NCBI RefSeq assembly: GCF_900113455.1
Contig: NZ_FOPI01000005.1
Span: 1-64,000, forward strand
Direction: 5' to 3'
From: Ligilactobacillus ruminis DSM 20403 = NBRC 102161
GTDB taxonomy: Bacteria > Bacillota > Bacilli > Lactobacillales > Lactobacillaceae
Length of the DNA stretch: 64,000 nt
The notes under the pieces were generated by a model. That model was not told where the DNA came from and searched no databases. It worked only from the letters and a program-made list of their open reading frames with translations. Made by a program: the position numbers and the translations under genes. Of this stretch, positions 45,005-54,949 are shown piece by piece; the stretch's first letter is position 1; each line of letters begins with the position of its first letter.

Positions 45005-45478
45005 TTATTCCACTGAAATGATTTTGACTTGCATGTCTCCGCCAGGAGTTTCAACGGTCACCGTTTCACCGACCTTATGTCCGACTAATCCTTTGGCAAT
45101 CGGAGATTCGTTTGAAATCTTGCCATTGAACGGATCTGATTCTGCAGCACCAACGATTTGGTATGTTTCCGGTTCGTCGTCTTCTTCTTGGAAAGTTACG
45201 GTCTTGCCAATTGCGACCTCATCTTCTGCAATGGCGCCATTGTCGATAATCTCGGCATGGTTGAGCATGTTCGTAACTTCTTTGATGCGACCTTCAAGAA
45301 TGGATTGTTCGTTCTTTGCAGCCTCATATTCTGAATTTTCGGAAAGATCGCCGAAAGAACGTGCGATTTTGATTCGTTCAATAATCTCTGCACGTTTCGT
45401 CGTCTTTAATTCTTCAAGTTCCTTTTCAAGCTTTTCTTTTCCTTCCAACGTCATTGGAAATGTTTTTTCTTCAGCCAT
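45005..45478 (-). CDS. greA: Transcription elongation factor GreA
   Basis: A 157-residue factor that rescues backtracked RNA polymerase by stimulating transcript cleavage. The N-terminal coiled coil carries the acidic tip [20 protein letters not shown], and the C-terminal globular domain ends MQVKIISVE. It has its own promoter (45534-45562) overlapping the end of udk. Confidence 0.98.
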   Translation of the reverse strand: MAEEKTFPMTLEGKEKLEKELEELKTTKRAEIIERIKIARSFGDLSENSEYEAAKNEQSILEGRIKEVTNMLNHAEIIDNGAIAEDEVAIGKTVTFQEEDDEPETYQIVGAAESDPFNGKISNESPIAKGLVGHKVGETVTVETPGGDMQVKIISVE

Positions 45479-45533
45479 AGCACACCTCTAAAACTATTAA
45501 ATTAGGCTCTTCAAATGCCTATAAACAAGGATA

Positions 45534-45562
45534 ATTATATCACAATCATTAAAAATTGTCAG
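45534..45562 (-). promoter_or_regulatory. greA promoter
   Basis: CTGACA (45557-45562) and TATAAT (45534-45539) are 17 bp apart on the minus strand, lying just before the udk stop. Confidence 0.8.
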
Positions 45563-45564
45563 AA

Positions 45565-46215
45565 TTAATCATTAACGTTCGTCTTGCTGATGATGTCGCG
45601 AACCTTTGTTACCAAAATATCAATCGCAACCTGATTTTCGCCGCCTTCCGGCACGATGATGTCGGCATAGCGTTTCGTTGGTTCGATAAACTGGTGATAC
45701 ATCGGTTTGACCGTTGACAAATACTGATCAATGACAGATTGAAGGGAACGACCGCGTTCTTCAATATCGCGCTGAATGCGACGAATGATTCTAATATCAT
45801 CATCAGTATCGACAAAAATCTTGATATCCATCAAATCACGCAAACGAGGATCATTCAAAACAAGAATTCCTTCAACGATGATTACTTCTTTTGGTTCAAC
45901 GTGAACCGTCTGCTTGCTTCTGGTGTGCTGAACGTAATCGTAGACGGGAATATCGATTGCCTTCCATTCAAGCAGATCGCCCAGTTGTTCAATCAAAAGA
46001 TCCGTGTCAAACGCATTCGGATGATCATAGTTGACTTTGACCCTTTCGTCAAAAGAAATGTCGTCTTGATTCTTATAATATGAATCTTCTTGAATCATCA
46101 AAAGCGAATGACCGTTCAAAGAATCGAAAATTGCGCGCGAAACGGAGGTTTTCCCGCTGCCGGATCCCCCGGTCACACCGATGATTACGGGACGTTTGTG
46201 TGTTGCTGCTGACAT
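45565..46215 (-). CDS. udk: Uridine kinase
   Basis: A 216-residue kinase making UMP/CMP from uridine/cytidine for pyrimidine salvage. The P-loop is [12 protein letters not shown], followed by [26 protein letters not shown] and the lid [16 protein letters not shown]. It follows mltG, a normal neighbour in lactobacilli. Confidence 0.97.
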   Translation of the reverse strand: MSAATHKRPVIIGVTGGSGSGKTSVSRAIFDSLNGHSLLMIQEDSYYKNQDDISFDERVKVNYDHPNAFDTDLLIEQLGDLLEWKAIDIPVYDYVQHTRSKQTVHVEPKEVIIVEGILVLNDPRLRDLMDIKIFVDTDDDIRIIRRIQRDIEERGRSLQSVIDQYLSTVKPMYHQFIEPTKRYADIIVPEGGENQVAIDILVTKVRDIISKTNVND

Positions 46216-46233
46216 TGATTGTCTCTCCTTAAA

Positions 46234-47526
46234 CTAGTTGTTGTCTTTTTCCAATTTTTTGGTAAGCGCCAAGTGTTCAGCATACGTCTTGCTGAAGTAT
46301 ACTTTACCGGTCTTCATGTTGGCGATAAAATACAGGTATTCCTTGTCTTTATCGACCGGATTAAGCACTGCCTTAACCGAATCAACGCTCGGGTTGTTGA
46401 AAGGTCCAGGCCCCATTCCTTTGTTCTTGTAAAGATTATAAGGTGAATCGACCTTCAAATCTTTGAAAGTTACGTGTGCCTTATGTTTTCCGAGTGCATA
46501 AAGAACCGAAATATCAGATTGGATCATCATGTCTTTTTCCAAGCGGTTTTCAAAGACGCCTGCAATCTTATAACGGTCTTCGGGTGTAACGCCTTCCCTT
46601 TCAACCAGGGAAGCAAGCGTCAAGACCTGCTGCACGCTCATCTTCTTTTGTGAAATCTGTCCATAATAAGGAGTCAAAACCTCATTTGTCTTGGAAACCA
46701 TTTGTTCAACCAGCTGCTTTAAGGTTTCATTTTTTTGAACGAAGTAGGTTGCCGGATAAAGGTAACCTTCAAGCTTGTAGCGAACTCCCTTAGCATCGAC
46801 GGCAGACGTCAAAAGTGCCGGATACTTGTGCTTTAGATCATTCAAAAATTTCTGATCGTTTACCAGTTTCAAAAACTCTTTCTTTTTGAAACGCGTATTC
46901 TTTTGAATCACGTCACCGACCTGGTCAACCGTAATGCCTTCTCTGACAAGAACTTTGCCAGATCCGAACGGATGACTTGAACCGCCCTTTTCAAGCTCGT
47001 CTGCAATCTTTCCAAGACTCATCGATGGTTTCAATTGGTAGTAGCCGGCCTTAAATCCGCTTCTTTTCGATGTTTTGGCATAATAATCAAAAACAAAACC
47101 ACTCTTGATGACTTTTTTGTCTTCCAAAATCGAACCGATCTGCTTGTTCGTGCTCCCAATCGGAATTTTGACTTCAATTGCTTTCGTTGATTTTGGATCA
47201 AGCGGCTTTTTGGCCGATTCAAAATAACGATAGCCGACTGACCCGACGACGGCAACCAGAATCATGATCATCAAGACTACGCCGACTATAATCTTCTTGC
47301 CCATTGGATTCTTAGGTGAGTCCTTCGTTGTTTTCTCGGAATTTTCCTGTTCGTTTTCAACTTTTTTGCAATCATCTGCTGGTTTTTCTTCTGTTTTCAC
47401 GGATATGGACTCAGCTTCTTGATGTTTTTCATCCTTATTTGACGTTTCTTGCTTTTCATTTTTTATTCCTGATGTTTCAAGCATTTCATCAATCTTGTTT
47501 TCGTTTTCAGTATCTTTCTTGTCCAA
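46234..47526 (-). CDS. mltG: Endolytic transglycosylase MltG
   Basis: A 430-residue membrane-anchored enzyme that cleaves nascent peptidoglycan strands. A long acidic cytosolic N-tail (1-75) precedes one TM helix (about 79-99), then an extracellular part with a LysM-like subdomain and the YceG catalytic domain (LASLVEREGVTPEDRYKIAGVFENRL, catalytic Glu). The start is TTG 47526 behind AGGAGG. The very long N-terminal tail is a lactobacillar variation. Its promoter is at 47561-47590. Confidence 0.95.
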   Translation of the reverse strand: MDKKDTENENKIDEMLETSGIKNEKQETSNKDEKHQEAESISVKTEEKPADDCKKVENEQENSEKTTKDSPKNPMGKKIIVGVVLMIMILVAVVGSVGYRYFESAKKPLDPKSTKAIEVKIPIGSTNKQIGSILEDKKVIKSGFVFDYYAKTSKRSGFKAGYYQLKPSMSLGKIADELEKGGSSHPFGSGKVLVREGITVDQVGDVIQKNTRFKKKEFLKLVNDQKFLNDLKHKYPALLTSAVDAKGVRYKLEGYLYPATYFVQKNETLKQLVEQMVSKTNEVLTPYYGQISQKKMSVQQVLTLASLVEREGVTPEDRYKIAGVFENRLEKDMMIQSDISVLYALGKHKAHVTFKDLKVDSPYNLYKNKGMGPGPFNNPSVDSVKAVLNPVDKDKEYLYFIANMKTGKVYFSKTYAEHLALTKKLEKDNN

Positions 47527-47560
47527 GAGTGTCTCCTCCTACCAAAACTCTATCTTTCCA

Positions 47561-47590
47561 ATTATACCAAATAAGGGACGTGAAGTGCAA
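47561..47590 (-). promoter_or_regulatory. mltG-udk promoter
   Basis: TTGCAC (47585-47590) and TATAAT (47561-47566) are 18 bp apart on the minus strand, 34 bp before mltG. Confidence 0.78.
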
Positions 47591-47611
47591 GACAAGACAT
47601 TCAATGACAAA

Positions 47612-47643
47612 CAAAAAGCCGTCGTCCAAATCGGACGACAGCC
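47612..47643 (-). terminator. pheST terminator
   Basis: GCTGTCGTCC/GGACGACGGC stem followed by TTTTTG on the minus strand, downstream of pheT. Confidence 0.93.
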
Positions 47644-47668
47644 TTGCTTTTGATGAATCATTCTTATT

Positions 47669-50083
47669 TTAGCGAATTACCGCATGGAATTCTTCTTTCA
47701 GCTTATTTTTAATCTTATCGAACGGACGAGAAACTTCTTCATCTTGCAGCGTTTGCTTCGAATTGCTGAATTGAAGCGTGTAAGCTAAAGATCTGAAACC
47801 CTTGCCGATATTTTCGCCCTTGTAAACGTCAAACAGGCGAATATCTTTAAGATAAGCCCCACCGTTTTTCTTGATGCAATCGACAATTTGCTGATTCGTG
47901 ACCTCAATCGGAACGATCAAAGCAATATCGCGACTGACGGTCGGATACTTGGAAACAGGTTCGTAAATTGATTCTTTCTTCGGAGCATCAATAATCTTTT
48001 GAAGATTAAGCTCGAACACGTAAACGCGTTTCAGGCGATATTCTTTGGCAACGCTTGGATGAACTTCGCCGACATATCCGATAAAATCGTCATCAAGATA
48101 AATATCGGCCGTGCGCCCAGGATGCATTGCCTCGTGAGAAGACGTTGCACGATATTCGATTCGACCTGAAACAGCCAACGAATTGAGCAAGAAGTCGACA
48201 ATTCCCTTTGCCAAATAAAAACCTGCCGCAAGTTTGTCATCATGCCATGTGGACTTTCTGAACAAACCGGTCAGCGCGCCGGCAACATGTTCAACTTCAC
48301 GAGGACGGTCATTGTCCTTATCGCGCAAAAATACGCGACCTTGTTCATACAAAGAAACATTTTCAACTTTACGAGCAGCATTATAGGCAACGTCATCAAG
48401 CAAGCCTGAAACAAGATTCATGCGAGCAGTAGTGCGATCGCTCGTCATCGGAAAGGCAAGTTCAGTCGTTTCGGCGGGTTCCATTGCAAAGCGGCGAGCT
48501 TTTTCAGCCGTCGTCAAGCCGTAAGAAATAGCTTGCGTCAATCCGGCACCTTCAAGCAAACGTCGAGTTTGACGAATGATCTTTTGCTTGTAGGTGTAGT
48601 GTCCCGGTGTCGTCGGTCCCTGAGGAAGCGTTGTCGGCAGGTTGTCATAGCCGTAAATGCGAGCAACTTCTTCGATAAGATCGGCATCAATTTCGATATC
48701 CCAACGACGCGGCGGAACGGAAACCGTGAACGTATCTTCGGAAAATGCAGTACCGAAACCAAGGCGACGGAAAATATCTTCGACTTCTTGTTCCGTCAGA
48801 GAAGTTCCAAGCACCTTGTTGATCTTCTTCAACGTAATTTTGACTTCTTTTGCTTCTGCTTTTTTGTCATTGGCCTTGGCAACGCCTGAAACAACCTGGC
48901 CGTTGCCGAGTTCTGCAATCATTTGTGCTGCAGCATCAAGCGCTTCAGCAACCGTTGCCTTGTTGATGCCGCGTTCAAAGCGCATCGATGCTTCCGAATG
49001 CAGGTTTTCGCGCCGCGAAGTCTTGCGAATGTTGTGTCCGTTAAAGACGGCCGATTCAAGCGCAATCGTCGTCGTTTCAGGAACGACTTCCGAATCAAGA
49101 CCGCCCATAATTCCGGCAAGAGCAACCGGAACTTCGCCATTCGTTACGACGATGTCGTTTGCTTTCAATTCACGTTCCTCACCGTCAAGCGTCGTCATCT
49201 TTTCGCCTTCTTCGGCCAAACGAACGACAATCTTCTTTGAACCCAATTTATCGTAATCAAATGAATGCAATGGCTGTCCATAGTCGAGCAAAATATAGTT
49301 CGTCACGTCAACAACGTTGTTGATCGGTCGAATGCCTGCGTTCCACAAGCGTTTTTGAAGCCAAAGCGGACTGTCTTTGACTTCGACGTCCTTGATGATT
49401 CTCATCAAATATGGAGCAACCAGCTCTTCCGAAGCTTCAATTGAAACATAGTCCTCAATTTTTTCATCCGATGCTTCCTTGACTTCAGGATGACTCAAAG
49501 TTACTTTCCTGTCGTAAATTGCTCCGACTTCGTAAGCAACGCCGCGCATGCTGAGCATATCGCCGCGATTTGGCGTAATATCAACGTCAATAATGTCTTC
49601 ATCCATGCCAAGATACGGATAAACCGGATCTCCAGGCTTGGCATCTTCCGGCAAGACATAAATTCCTTCAGCATATGCTTTCGGAGCAATGGTTTCTGAA
49701 AAACCGATTTCCTGCAAGGCACAAATCATGCCTTCGGACACAACGCCGCGCATCTTTGACTTTTTAATCTTTACATTGTCTGCTATCCGTGAATTTGGCA
49801 AAGCAACGATAACTTTTTGGCCGGCTGCAACGTTTGGAGCACCGCAAACGATTTGTGAAGGCTCTTCTTCGCCAATATCCACTTGGCAGATATGCAAGTG
49901 ATCAGAATCCGGATGATCTTTTGTTTCAAGCACGTGCCCGACGACGATTTTTTTCAGTCCGTCCTGCATCCTGTAAGTATCATCGACTTCGACTGCCGTC
50001 CGTTCAATTTTTTCTGACAAAGCCAACGGATCGAGATCGTCAACTTTGACGTAATCATTTAACCATTTTGTTGAAACTTTCAT
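47669..50083 (-). CDS. pheT: Phenylalanyl-tRNA synthetase beta subunit
   Basis: An 804-residue beta chain of the alpha2-beta2 enzyme. In order: N-terminal EMAP/tRNA-binding domain (about 40-155), B3/B4 editing domain, B5 domains, catalytic-like core and a C-terminal ferredoxin-fold anticodon-binding domain (about 710-804). Typical words are NDYVKVDDLDPLALSEKIERTAVEVD and FKYPTVSRDIALIV-type segments near the end. It follows pheS by six bases. Confidence 0.97.
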   Translation of the reverse strand: MKVSTKWLNDYVKVDDLDPLALSEKIERTAVEVDDTYRMQDGLKKIVVGHVLETKDHPDSDHLHICQVDIGEEEPSQIVCGAPNVAAGQKVIVALPNSRIADNVKIKKSKMRGVVSEGMICALQEIGFSETIAPKAYAEGIYVLPEDAKPGDPVYPYLGMDEDIIDVDITPNRGDMLSMRGVAYEVGAIYDRKVTLSHPEVKEASDEKIEDYVSIEASEELVAPYLMRIIKDVEVKDSPLWLQKRLWNAGIRPINNVVDVTNYILLDYGQPLHSFDYDKLGSKKIVVRLAEEGEKMTTLDGEERELKANDIVVTNGEVPVALAGIMGGLDSEVVPETTTIALESAVFNGHNIRKTSRRENLHSEASMRFERGINKATVAEALDAAAQMIAELGNGQVVSGVAKANDKKAEAKEVKITLKKINKVLGTSLTEQEVEDIFRRLGFGTAFSEDTFTVSVPPRRWDIEIDADLIEEVARIYGYDNLPTTLPQGPTTPGHYTYKQKIIRQTRRLLEGAGLTQAISYGLTTAEKARRFAMEPAETTELAFPMTSDRTTARMNLVSGLLDDVAYNAARKVENVSLYEQGRVFLRDKDNDRPREVEHVAGALTGLFRKSTWHDDKLAAGFYLAKGIVDFLLNSLAVSGRIEYRATSSHEAMHPGRTADIYLDDDFIGYVGEVHPSVAKEYRLKRVYVFELNLQKIIDAPKKESIYEPVSKYPTVSRDIALIVPIEVTNQQIVDCIKKNGGAYLKDIRLFDVYKGENIGKGFRSLAYTLQFSNSKQTLQDEEVSRPFDKIKNKLKEEFHAVIR

Positions 50084-50089
50084 TTGTGA

Positions 50090-51136
50090 CTAACCTTTCT
50101 GTGAAAATTGACTTAAGAAGCGGACATCGTTAAGGTAAAATTCGCGAATATCATCAACGCCGTACTTAAGCATTGCGAAACGGTCCGGTCCAAGACCAAA
50201 TGCAAATCCGCCATAAACTTCCGAATCTACTCCGGCCATTTTCAAAACATTCGGATGAACCATGCCGGCACCGAGAACTTCGATCCAACCGGATTGCTTG
50301 CAAACGGAGCAGCCTTTGCCACCACACTTGAAGCATGACACGTCGACTTCAACGGAAGGCTCTGTGAATGGGAAGTAGCTCGGGCGAAGTCTGATTTCGC
50401 GATTCTCGCCAAAAATCGTCTTGGCCACAAGTTCCAAAGTTCCTTTCAAATCACCCATCGTGATGTTTTTGTCAATCACAAGCCCTTCAACCTGATGGAA
50501 CTGATGAGAATGAGTAGCATCATCGGTATCACGACGATAAACCTTGCCCGGAGAAATCATCTTGAGCGGGCCTTTTGAAAAATCATGGACTTCCATCGTC
50601 CTTGCCTGAACAGGAGACGTCTGCGTTCTCATGAGCAAACGATCATTGATATAAAACGTATCCTGCATATCGCGAGCCGGGTGATCCGGCGGAAGGTTCA
50701 GCATTTCAAAATTGTAATGGTCTTCTTCAACTTCAGGTCCGTCAACAATTTGAAAGCCCATTCCGATGAACAGCTTTTCAATTTCGTCGATGACTTGCAT
50801 CAAAACGTGAGGCTGACCTTCCTCAACAGGGAAACCTGGCATTGTAACGTCGATTTTTTCTTTTTCAAGTTGTTTTGCCGTGCGCTCAATTTCAATTTTT
50901 TCGCATTTTTCGGCAATTGCCGTTGCAAGTTCTTCTTTGATTGCATTGGCAAAACTGCCGACCTTTGGGCGTTCTTCGGCAGACAGATCGCGCATCCCGC
51001 GGAGCACTTCAGTAATAGGTCCTTTTTTTCCCAAAAGGTTAACGCGAATTTCGTTGATCTTTTTGGAATTATCTGCATTTTTGATTTCTTCCAAGCCCTT
51101 TTCTTTGAGCTCTTCCAGTTTATCTTTCAGATTCAT
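50090..51136 (-). CDS. pheS: Phenylalanyl-tRNA synthetase alpha subunit
   Basis: A 348-residue class II catalytic subunit. An N-terminal coiled coil (about 1-85) precedes motif 2 and 3 ([41 protein letters not shown]). A Cys-rich [17 protein letters not shown] insertion could bind zinc. The start is ATG 51136 with AAAGGA upstream; the frame is open for 61 more codons but those belong to the T-box leader. Expression should respond to uncharged tRNA-Phe. Confidence 0.97.
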   Translation of the reverse strand: MNLKDKLEELKEKGLEEIKNADNSKKINEIRVNLLGKKGPITEVLRGMRDLSAEERPKVGSFANAIKEELATAIAEKCEKIEIERTAKQLEKEKIDVTMPGFPVEEGQPHVLMQVIDEIEKLFIGMGFQIVDGPEVEEDHYNFEMLNLPPDHPARDMQDTFYINDRLLMRTQTSPVQARTMEVHDFSKGPLKMISPGKVYRRDTDDATHSHQFHQVEGLVIDKNITMGDLKGTLELVAKTIFGENREIRLRPSYFPFTEPSVEVDVSCFKCGGKGCSVCKQSGWIEVLGAGMVHPNVLKMAGVDSEVYGGFAFGLGPDRFAMLKYGVDDIREFYLNDVRFLSQFSQKG

Positions 51137-51172
51137 TGTTCCATTCCTTTCAAAAGCTTTTTCAAAACATTG

Positions 51173-51400
51173 AAAAAGCCTCGTCCCCAAAAGGGACGAG
51201 GCTTCGCGGTACCACCCTTGTTTCATGTGCAGGCACATGACGCTTTTCATGGGATAACGTCCATGAAACGGTGCATCTCTCAATGCCAACTCGGGAAGTG
51301 AAATTCGGTCATCATTCAAACGGGCCTTCTCAGCTGCGAGCCCTTCTCTTCTTCAAACTTTGACCTACTAGTTTCCGTCAACGTCTTTCATTCTTCATAC
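51173..51400 (-). promoter_or_regulatory. Phenylalanine T-box riboswitch
   Basis: The T-box AAGGGTGGTACCGCG is at 51206-51219, followed by a strong terminator GCCTCGTCCC/GGGACGAGGC with TTTTT (51173-51202). The specifier codon TTC (Phe) lies at 51300-51302 in GAATTTCAC, and a stem I with GAAGAG is upstream. Confidence 0.95.
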
Positions 51401-51405
51401 TTTCA

Positions 51406-51434
51406 AGTTTAATCTTGTTTTTCAATTCAGTCAA
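51406..51434 (-). promoter_or_regulatory. pheST promoter
   Basis: TTGACT (51429-51434) and TAAACT (51406-51411) are 17 bp apart on the minus strand, directly after the end of the HxlR-type regulator gene. Confidence 0.82.
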
Positions 51435-51438
51435 GGCT

Positions 51439-51786
51439 TTAATTCTTGTCCGTTTCCAAAATCCACTTTTCGGACCATGAGTGTATCTCTTTCATAATCT
51501 TTTTTAAGTCCTCACCGCAACGAGTCAAGCGATAAAATCCTCTGGCACAATCTCGCATATAAACCTTTTCAATCAAGCCTTCCTTTTCAAGTTCTTTTAA
51601 TCGTTCAACCAGGACGCGATCGCTGCATTGAGGAATTTTTTGAGCCAAATCGGTAAAACGTTGGTCACCTTCAGCAAGTAAAACTTCCAAAATTAAACCA
51701 TTCCACTTCTTGCCTAAAATTCCAAATGTTTTTTCAAACTTTGGACACAAACAAAAATCATCTGCTTTTTTTGATTCGACTGACAT
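51439..51786 (-). CDS. HxlR-family transcriptional regulator
   Basis: A 115-residue MarR-like winged-helix regulator of the HxlR group. The diagnostic N-terminus is FCLCPKFEKTFGILGKKWNGLILEVLL, with a Cys pair typical of redox or electrophile sensing, then RFTDLAQKIPQCSDRVLVERLKELEKEGLI. The start at 51786 follows AAGGTGG. It is divergent from no regulated gene in view, so its target is unknown. Confidence 0.9.
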   Translation of the reverse strand: MSVESKKADDFCLCPKFEKTFGILGKKWNGLILEVLLAEGDQRFTDLAQKIPQCSDRVLVERLKELEKEGLIEKVYMRDCARGFYRLTRCGEDLKKIMKEIHSWSEKWILETDKN

Positions 51787-51808
51787 AAAAATTAACCACC
51801 TTAACAAA

Positions 51809-51840
51809 ATAACAAAGGCCTACAAATCGCAGGCCTTTTA
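51809..51840. terminator. Weak bidirectional hairpin after the HD-domain gene
   Basis: AAAGGCCT and AGGCCTTT form an 8-bp stem with a 10-nt loop; T-runs on either side are short, so it may be a weak terminator. Confidence 0.5.
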
Positions 51841-51854
51841 ATCTCAACAACAAA

Positions 51855-52370
51855 TCAGCGAATGCAGTCCGCTTTCTTGCGTTCCAAGCGCTGCTTGGCT
51901 TTGCCGAAAAACTTCAGACATAAATGTTTGCCATATTCTTCAGTTGCAGAATACTTATCGACCAACGTTACGATATAACCTTCCGGATACTTCGGGGGGC
52001 ACGCAGTTGCACCCCACATATGCTTCATGATGATGTCTTTTTCAAGCGGAGAAAGCGGCGTCAGTTTCTCTGCATTTCTCAACGCAATCCGAGGATGCAC
52101 CCATGCATGCGTTCCGAGGTCAAACTTCGTAACGCGCCAATCATAGTAAAAGAGATCGTGCAGCAAGCCGGCACGAGCAGTCGCTTTGGCATTCAAGTGC
52201 AGCTTTTTGGCAATCTTATAGCTTTCATATGAAACAGCAATCGAATGTTCCAGTCTCGTTGAAAAATGATGCTGGGTAAAGTTGTCCAATGCCAAAACTT
52301 CCGGTCGTTCCAAAAGTTCGCCCACATAACTCATATACTCACGATCATTGCACCATTTATTTTTATTCAT
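51855..52370 (-). CDS. HD-domain phosphohydrolase
   Basis: A 171-residue metal-dependent HD protein. The pattern H (RLEHSIAVSYESY), HD (GLLHDLFYYDW), H (MKHMWG) and D (LVDKYS) marks the metal site. Many such proteins hydrolyse nucleotides or small phosphorylated compounds. Its family of short lactobacillar HD proteins has no assigned substrate. It stands between an HxlR regulator and an unknown gene. Confidence 0.88.
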   Translation of the reverse strand: MNKNKWCNDREYMSYVGELLERPEVLALDNFTQHHFSTRLEHSIAVSYESYKIAKKLHLNAKATARAGLLHDLFYYDWRVTKFDLGTHAWVHPRIALRNAEKLTPLSPLEKDIIMKHMWGATACPPKYPEGYIVTLVDKYSATEEYGKHLCLKFFGKAKQRLERKKADCIR

Positions 52371-52484
52371 TCAGTTCTGTTACCTCTTTTATCGTTGTAC
52401 CATGCGACTAATCAACTCTATAACTATATCATACTGTATTTTATTGAATTAATAACGAAGAAAATTTAAAAATAGGAAATGCTG

Positions 52485-52928
52485 TCAGCTTTTTGCCGCA
52501 ACAAGCTCGTATCCGATTCCAACGCGGTGATTGACAAGCTTGCTTCCGGCAAAATTTTTTTCTAATTCATCAAGAGTGACGACCTGATAAGGAGCCTTGT
52601 TTTCAGGTGATTCATTGAGGTTCTTTTTGACTTCTGCCATGATCAGATTCAACTTTAAAATTTCGATCAAATCATAATGCACCAACAGATTGACGATATA
52701 AGGACTCTTTGAATCCTTAGTTTCGCATACCAAATTAAAACGCGTGAACTTGCCTTCGTTATAGCGAACGTCAAGTTTCACCCCCGTAAGATCCAATTTT
52801 TTGAATTCGGCATCCGTATTTTCATTAAACATCTGGTAGGCCGGTGCCTTGATTCTGACGACAAATGCAACATGCTGCTCTAAATTATAGCAAAGCACGT
52901 CGTTTATAATTGCTTCATATAATTCCAT
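52485..52928 (-). CDS. Protein of unknown function
   Basis: A 147-residue hydrophilic cytosolic protein starting MELYEAIINDVLCYNLEQH. It contains IRIKAPAYQMFNE-like and KKLDLTGVKLDVRYNEG segments, rich in charged residues, with no clear motif or membrane segment. The start at 52928 lies behind GGAG. No family is recognised. It is a single gene upstream of the HD-domain gene, with a separate reading direction from nothing nearby. Confidence 0.7.
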   Translation of the reverse strand: MELYEAIINDVLCYNLEQHVAFVVRIKAPAYQMFNENTDAEFKKLDLTGVKLDVRYNEGKFTRFNLVCETKDSKSPYIVNLLVHYDLIEILKLNLIMAEVKKNLNESPENKAPYQVVTLDELEKNFAGSKLVNHRVGIGYELVAAKS

Positions 52929-53024
52929 CACATATCTCTCCAAATATCATGTACAGAGCCTATAATAATACTAAGAGCCGGTATTATGCAAATCAAATCA
53001 AATCAAAATAATAAGAATTTGCAT

Positions 53025-53055
53025 AAAAAAAGAGAGATGGTAACTCCATCTCCCC
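53025..53055 (-). terminator. hup terminator
   Basis: GAGATGG/CCATCTC stem followed by TTTTTTT on the minus strand, just after hup. Confidence 0.92.
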
Positions 53056-53076
53056 TTACGCAGAATCTCCAGTTAA

Positions 53077-53352
53077 TTATTTAACTGCATCCTTAAGAGC
53101 TTTACCAGGCTTAAATGCCGGCACCTTGCTTGCAGGAATTTCGATTTCTGCGCCCGTTTGCGGATTGCGACCTTTGCGTGCTGCACGTTCGCGTACTTCA
53201 AAGTTGCCAAAACCGATCAATTGAACCTTATCGCCCTTTTCAAGAAAATCTTGAATTGAACCAAAAACGGCGTCAACTGCAACAGTAGCATCCTTTTTTG
53301 TCAAACCTGTCTTTTCTGCAACAGTTTCGATCAATTGTGCTTTGTTTGCCAT
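53077..53352 (-). CDS. hup: DNA-binding protein HU
   Basis: A 91-residue nucleoid-bending protein. It has [22 protein letters not shown], the arm [21 protein letters not shown] and the C-terminal [20 protein letters not shown] precedes the ATG. The promoter is TTGCTA (53460-53465), 17 bp, TAAATT (53437-53442). An inverted repeat TGATAT/ATATCA lies in the leader near 53374-53390 and could be an operator. Confidence 0.98.
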   Translation of the reverse strand: MANKAQLIETVAEKTGLTKKDATVAVDAVFGSIQDFLEKGDKVQLIGFGNFEVRERAARKGRNPQTGAEIEIPASKVPAFKPGKALKDAVK

Positions 53353-53436
53353 AAATACTTCACCTCCATAATGAAGTCATGATATATGAAATATCACTTG
53401 AAGCAACAACGTCTAACAAATCATTGCTCAGTTATT

Positions 53437-53465
53437 AATTTAGCATAGAAAGCCCCATATAGCAA
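53437..53465 (-). promoter_or_regulatory. hup promoter
   Basis: TTGCTA (53460-53465) and TAAATT (53437-53442) are 17 bp apart on the minus strand, about 85 bp before hup. Confidence 0.72.
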
Positions 53466-53522
53466 CGTTTTTCAGCATATTTCAGACTTTTTTTACTTTT
53501 CATTCATTTACATTGCTTTTAC

Positions 53523-54833
53523 TTATTTTCTTCGTCTTTCAATCAGGTGCAATGGTGTCCCTTCGAAATCAAATGCCGCCCGCAACTGATTTTCCAGGAA
53601 TCTTTCATATGAAAAATGCATCAATTCAGGATCATTGACGAAAATGACGAACGTCGGCGGCTTGACTGCAACCTGTGTCGCATAGTAAATGCGCAATCTT
53701 TTGCCGTTATCGGTCGGTGTCGGGTTATGCGCGATCGCATCCATGATGACGTCATTCAAGACTGCTGAAGAAACGCGCTTGGAATGATTTTCATCAACGC
53801 GTCTGATCAGCTTGGGCAATTCATTCAGCCTTTGATGTGTTTTAGCCGAAACAAAAACGATCGGTGCATAGCTGAGATACTGAAACTCGCTTCTGATATG
53901 ACTTTCAAATTCTTTCATCGTATAGCTGTCCTTTTGGAGCGTATCCCATTTATTGACGACAATTACGATTCCGCGACCGGCATCGTGCGCATAGCCTGCG
54001 ACGTGCTTATCTTGTTCACGAATTCCTTCTTCGGCATTCAACACGACGCAAACGACATCGGAACGATCAATTGCCTGCATTGCCCGCAAGACGGAATATT
54101 TTTCCGTATTTTCATAAACTTTGCCCTTCTTGCGAATTCCAGCAGTGTCAATCATCGTGTAAACCGATCCGTCATCAGTCGTAAATTTCGTATCGATGGC
54201 ATCACGAGTCGTTCCTTCAATATTAGAAACAATCACGCGGTTTTCGCCCAAAATCGCATTAACGAGAGACGATTTGCCGACATTCGGACGCCCGATGAAA
54301 CTGAATTTGATAGAATCATCAATCTCTTCGGTCGCATCTTCAGGAAAATTCTTGACGATCAAATCCAGCAAATCACCCGTTCCGATGCCATGCGTCCCTG
54401 AAATCGGAACCGGATCACCGAATCCGAGCGAGTAGAAATCATAAATCTCGCTTCTTACTTCGGGATTATCGACCTTGTTTACGGCTAAAATAACCGGCTT
54501 ATCCGTCTTATATAAAATGCGCGCTACCTTTTCGTCCGCATCCGTCACGCCTTCTTTGACGCTTGTGACAAAAACGATCACGTCAGCCTCATCGATTGCG
54601 ATTTCTGCCTGCTCCGTAATTTGGGTGACAAAAGGTTCATCCCCGATATCAATTCCGCCAGTATCGATCAAGTTGAATGCCTGTCCCATCCATTCGCTCC
54701 TAGCATAAATTCGATCTCTCGTCACTCCTGGAGTATCTTCAACAATTGAAATTCTTTCACCGGCAATTCGATTAAAAACGGTCGATTTGCCAACGTTAGG
54801 ACGACCGACAATCGCAACTACTGGGTTTGCCAT
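53523..54833 (-). CDS. der: GTPase Der
   Basis: A 436-residue 50S-assembly GTPase with two G domains. The first has GRPNVGKS and DTGGID (residues about 5-165). The second has [12 protein letters not shown] and [10 protein letters not shown] (about 175-345). The C-terminal KH-like domain ends LHLIERRRK. It follows rpsA in the conserved cmk-rpsA-der-hup order. Confidence 0.98.
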   Translation of the reverse strand: MANPVVAIVGRPNVGKSTVFNRIAGERISIVEDTPGVTRDRIYARSEWMGQAFNLIDTGGIDIGDEPFVTQITEQAEIAIDEADVIVFVTSVKEGVTDADEKVARILYKTDKPVILAVNKVDNPEVRSEIYDFYSLGFGDPVPISGTHGIGTGDLLDLIVKNFPEDATEEIDDSIKFSFIGRPNVGKSSLVNAILGENRVIVSNIEGTTRDAIDTKFTTDDGSVYTMIDTAGIRKKGKVYENTEKYSVLRAMQAIDRSDVVCVVLNAEEGIREQDKHVAGYAHDAGRGIVIVVNKWDTLQKDSYTMKEFESHIRSEFQYLSYAPIVFVSAKTHQRLNELPKLIRRVDENHSKRVSSAVLNDVIMDAIAHNPTPTDNGKRLRIYYATQVAVKPPTFVIFVNDPELMHFSYERFLENQLRAAFDFEGTPLHLIERRRK

Positions 54834-54890
54834 AATAACGCCTCGCTTTCTGATAATTATTAATCATAAAATGACTAGATCGTTTTCAGA

Positions 54891-54922
54891 AAAAAACTGG
54901 CCCGAAGAAATCAACGGGCCAG
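54891..54922 (-). terminator. rpsA terminator
   Basis: CTGGCCCG/CGGGCCAG stem followed by TTTTTTT on the minus strand. Confidence 0.93.
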
Positions 54923-54949
54923 CCATGCTGAAACATTCAGCGATCAATC

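Noticed and set aside
50583-51301. 238-residue plus-strand frame opposite pheS and its T-box
   Set aside because: It is antisense to pheS, Phe-rich and without a ribosome-binding site, a typical shadow frame.
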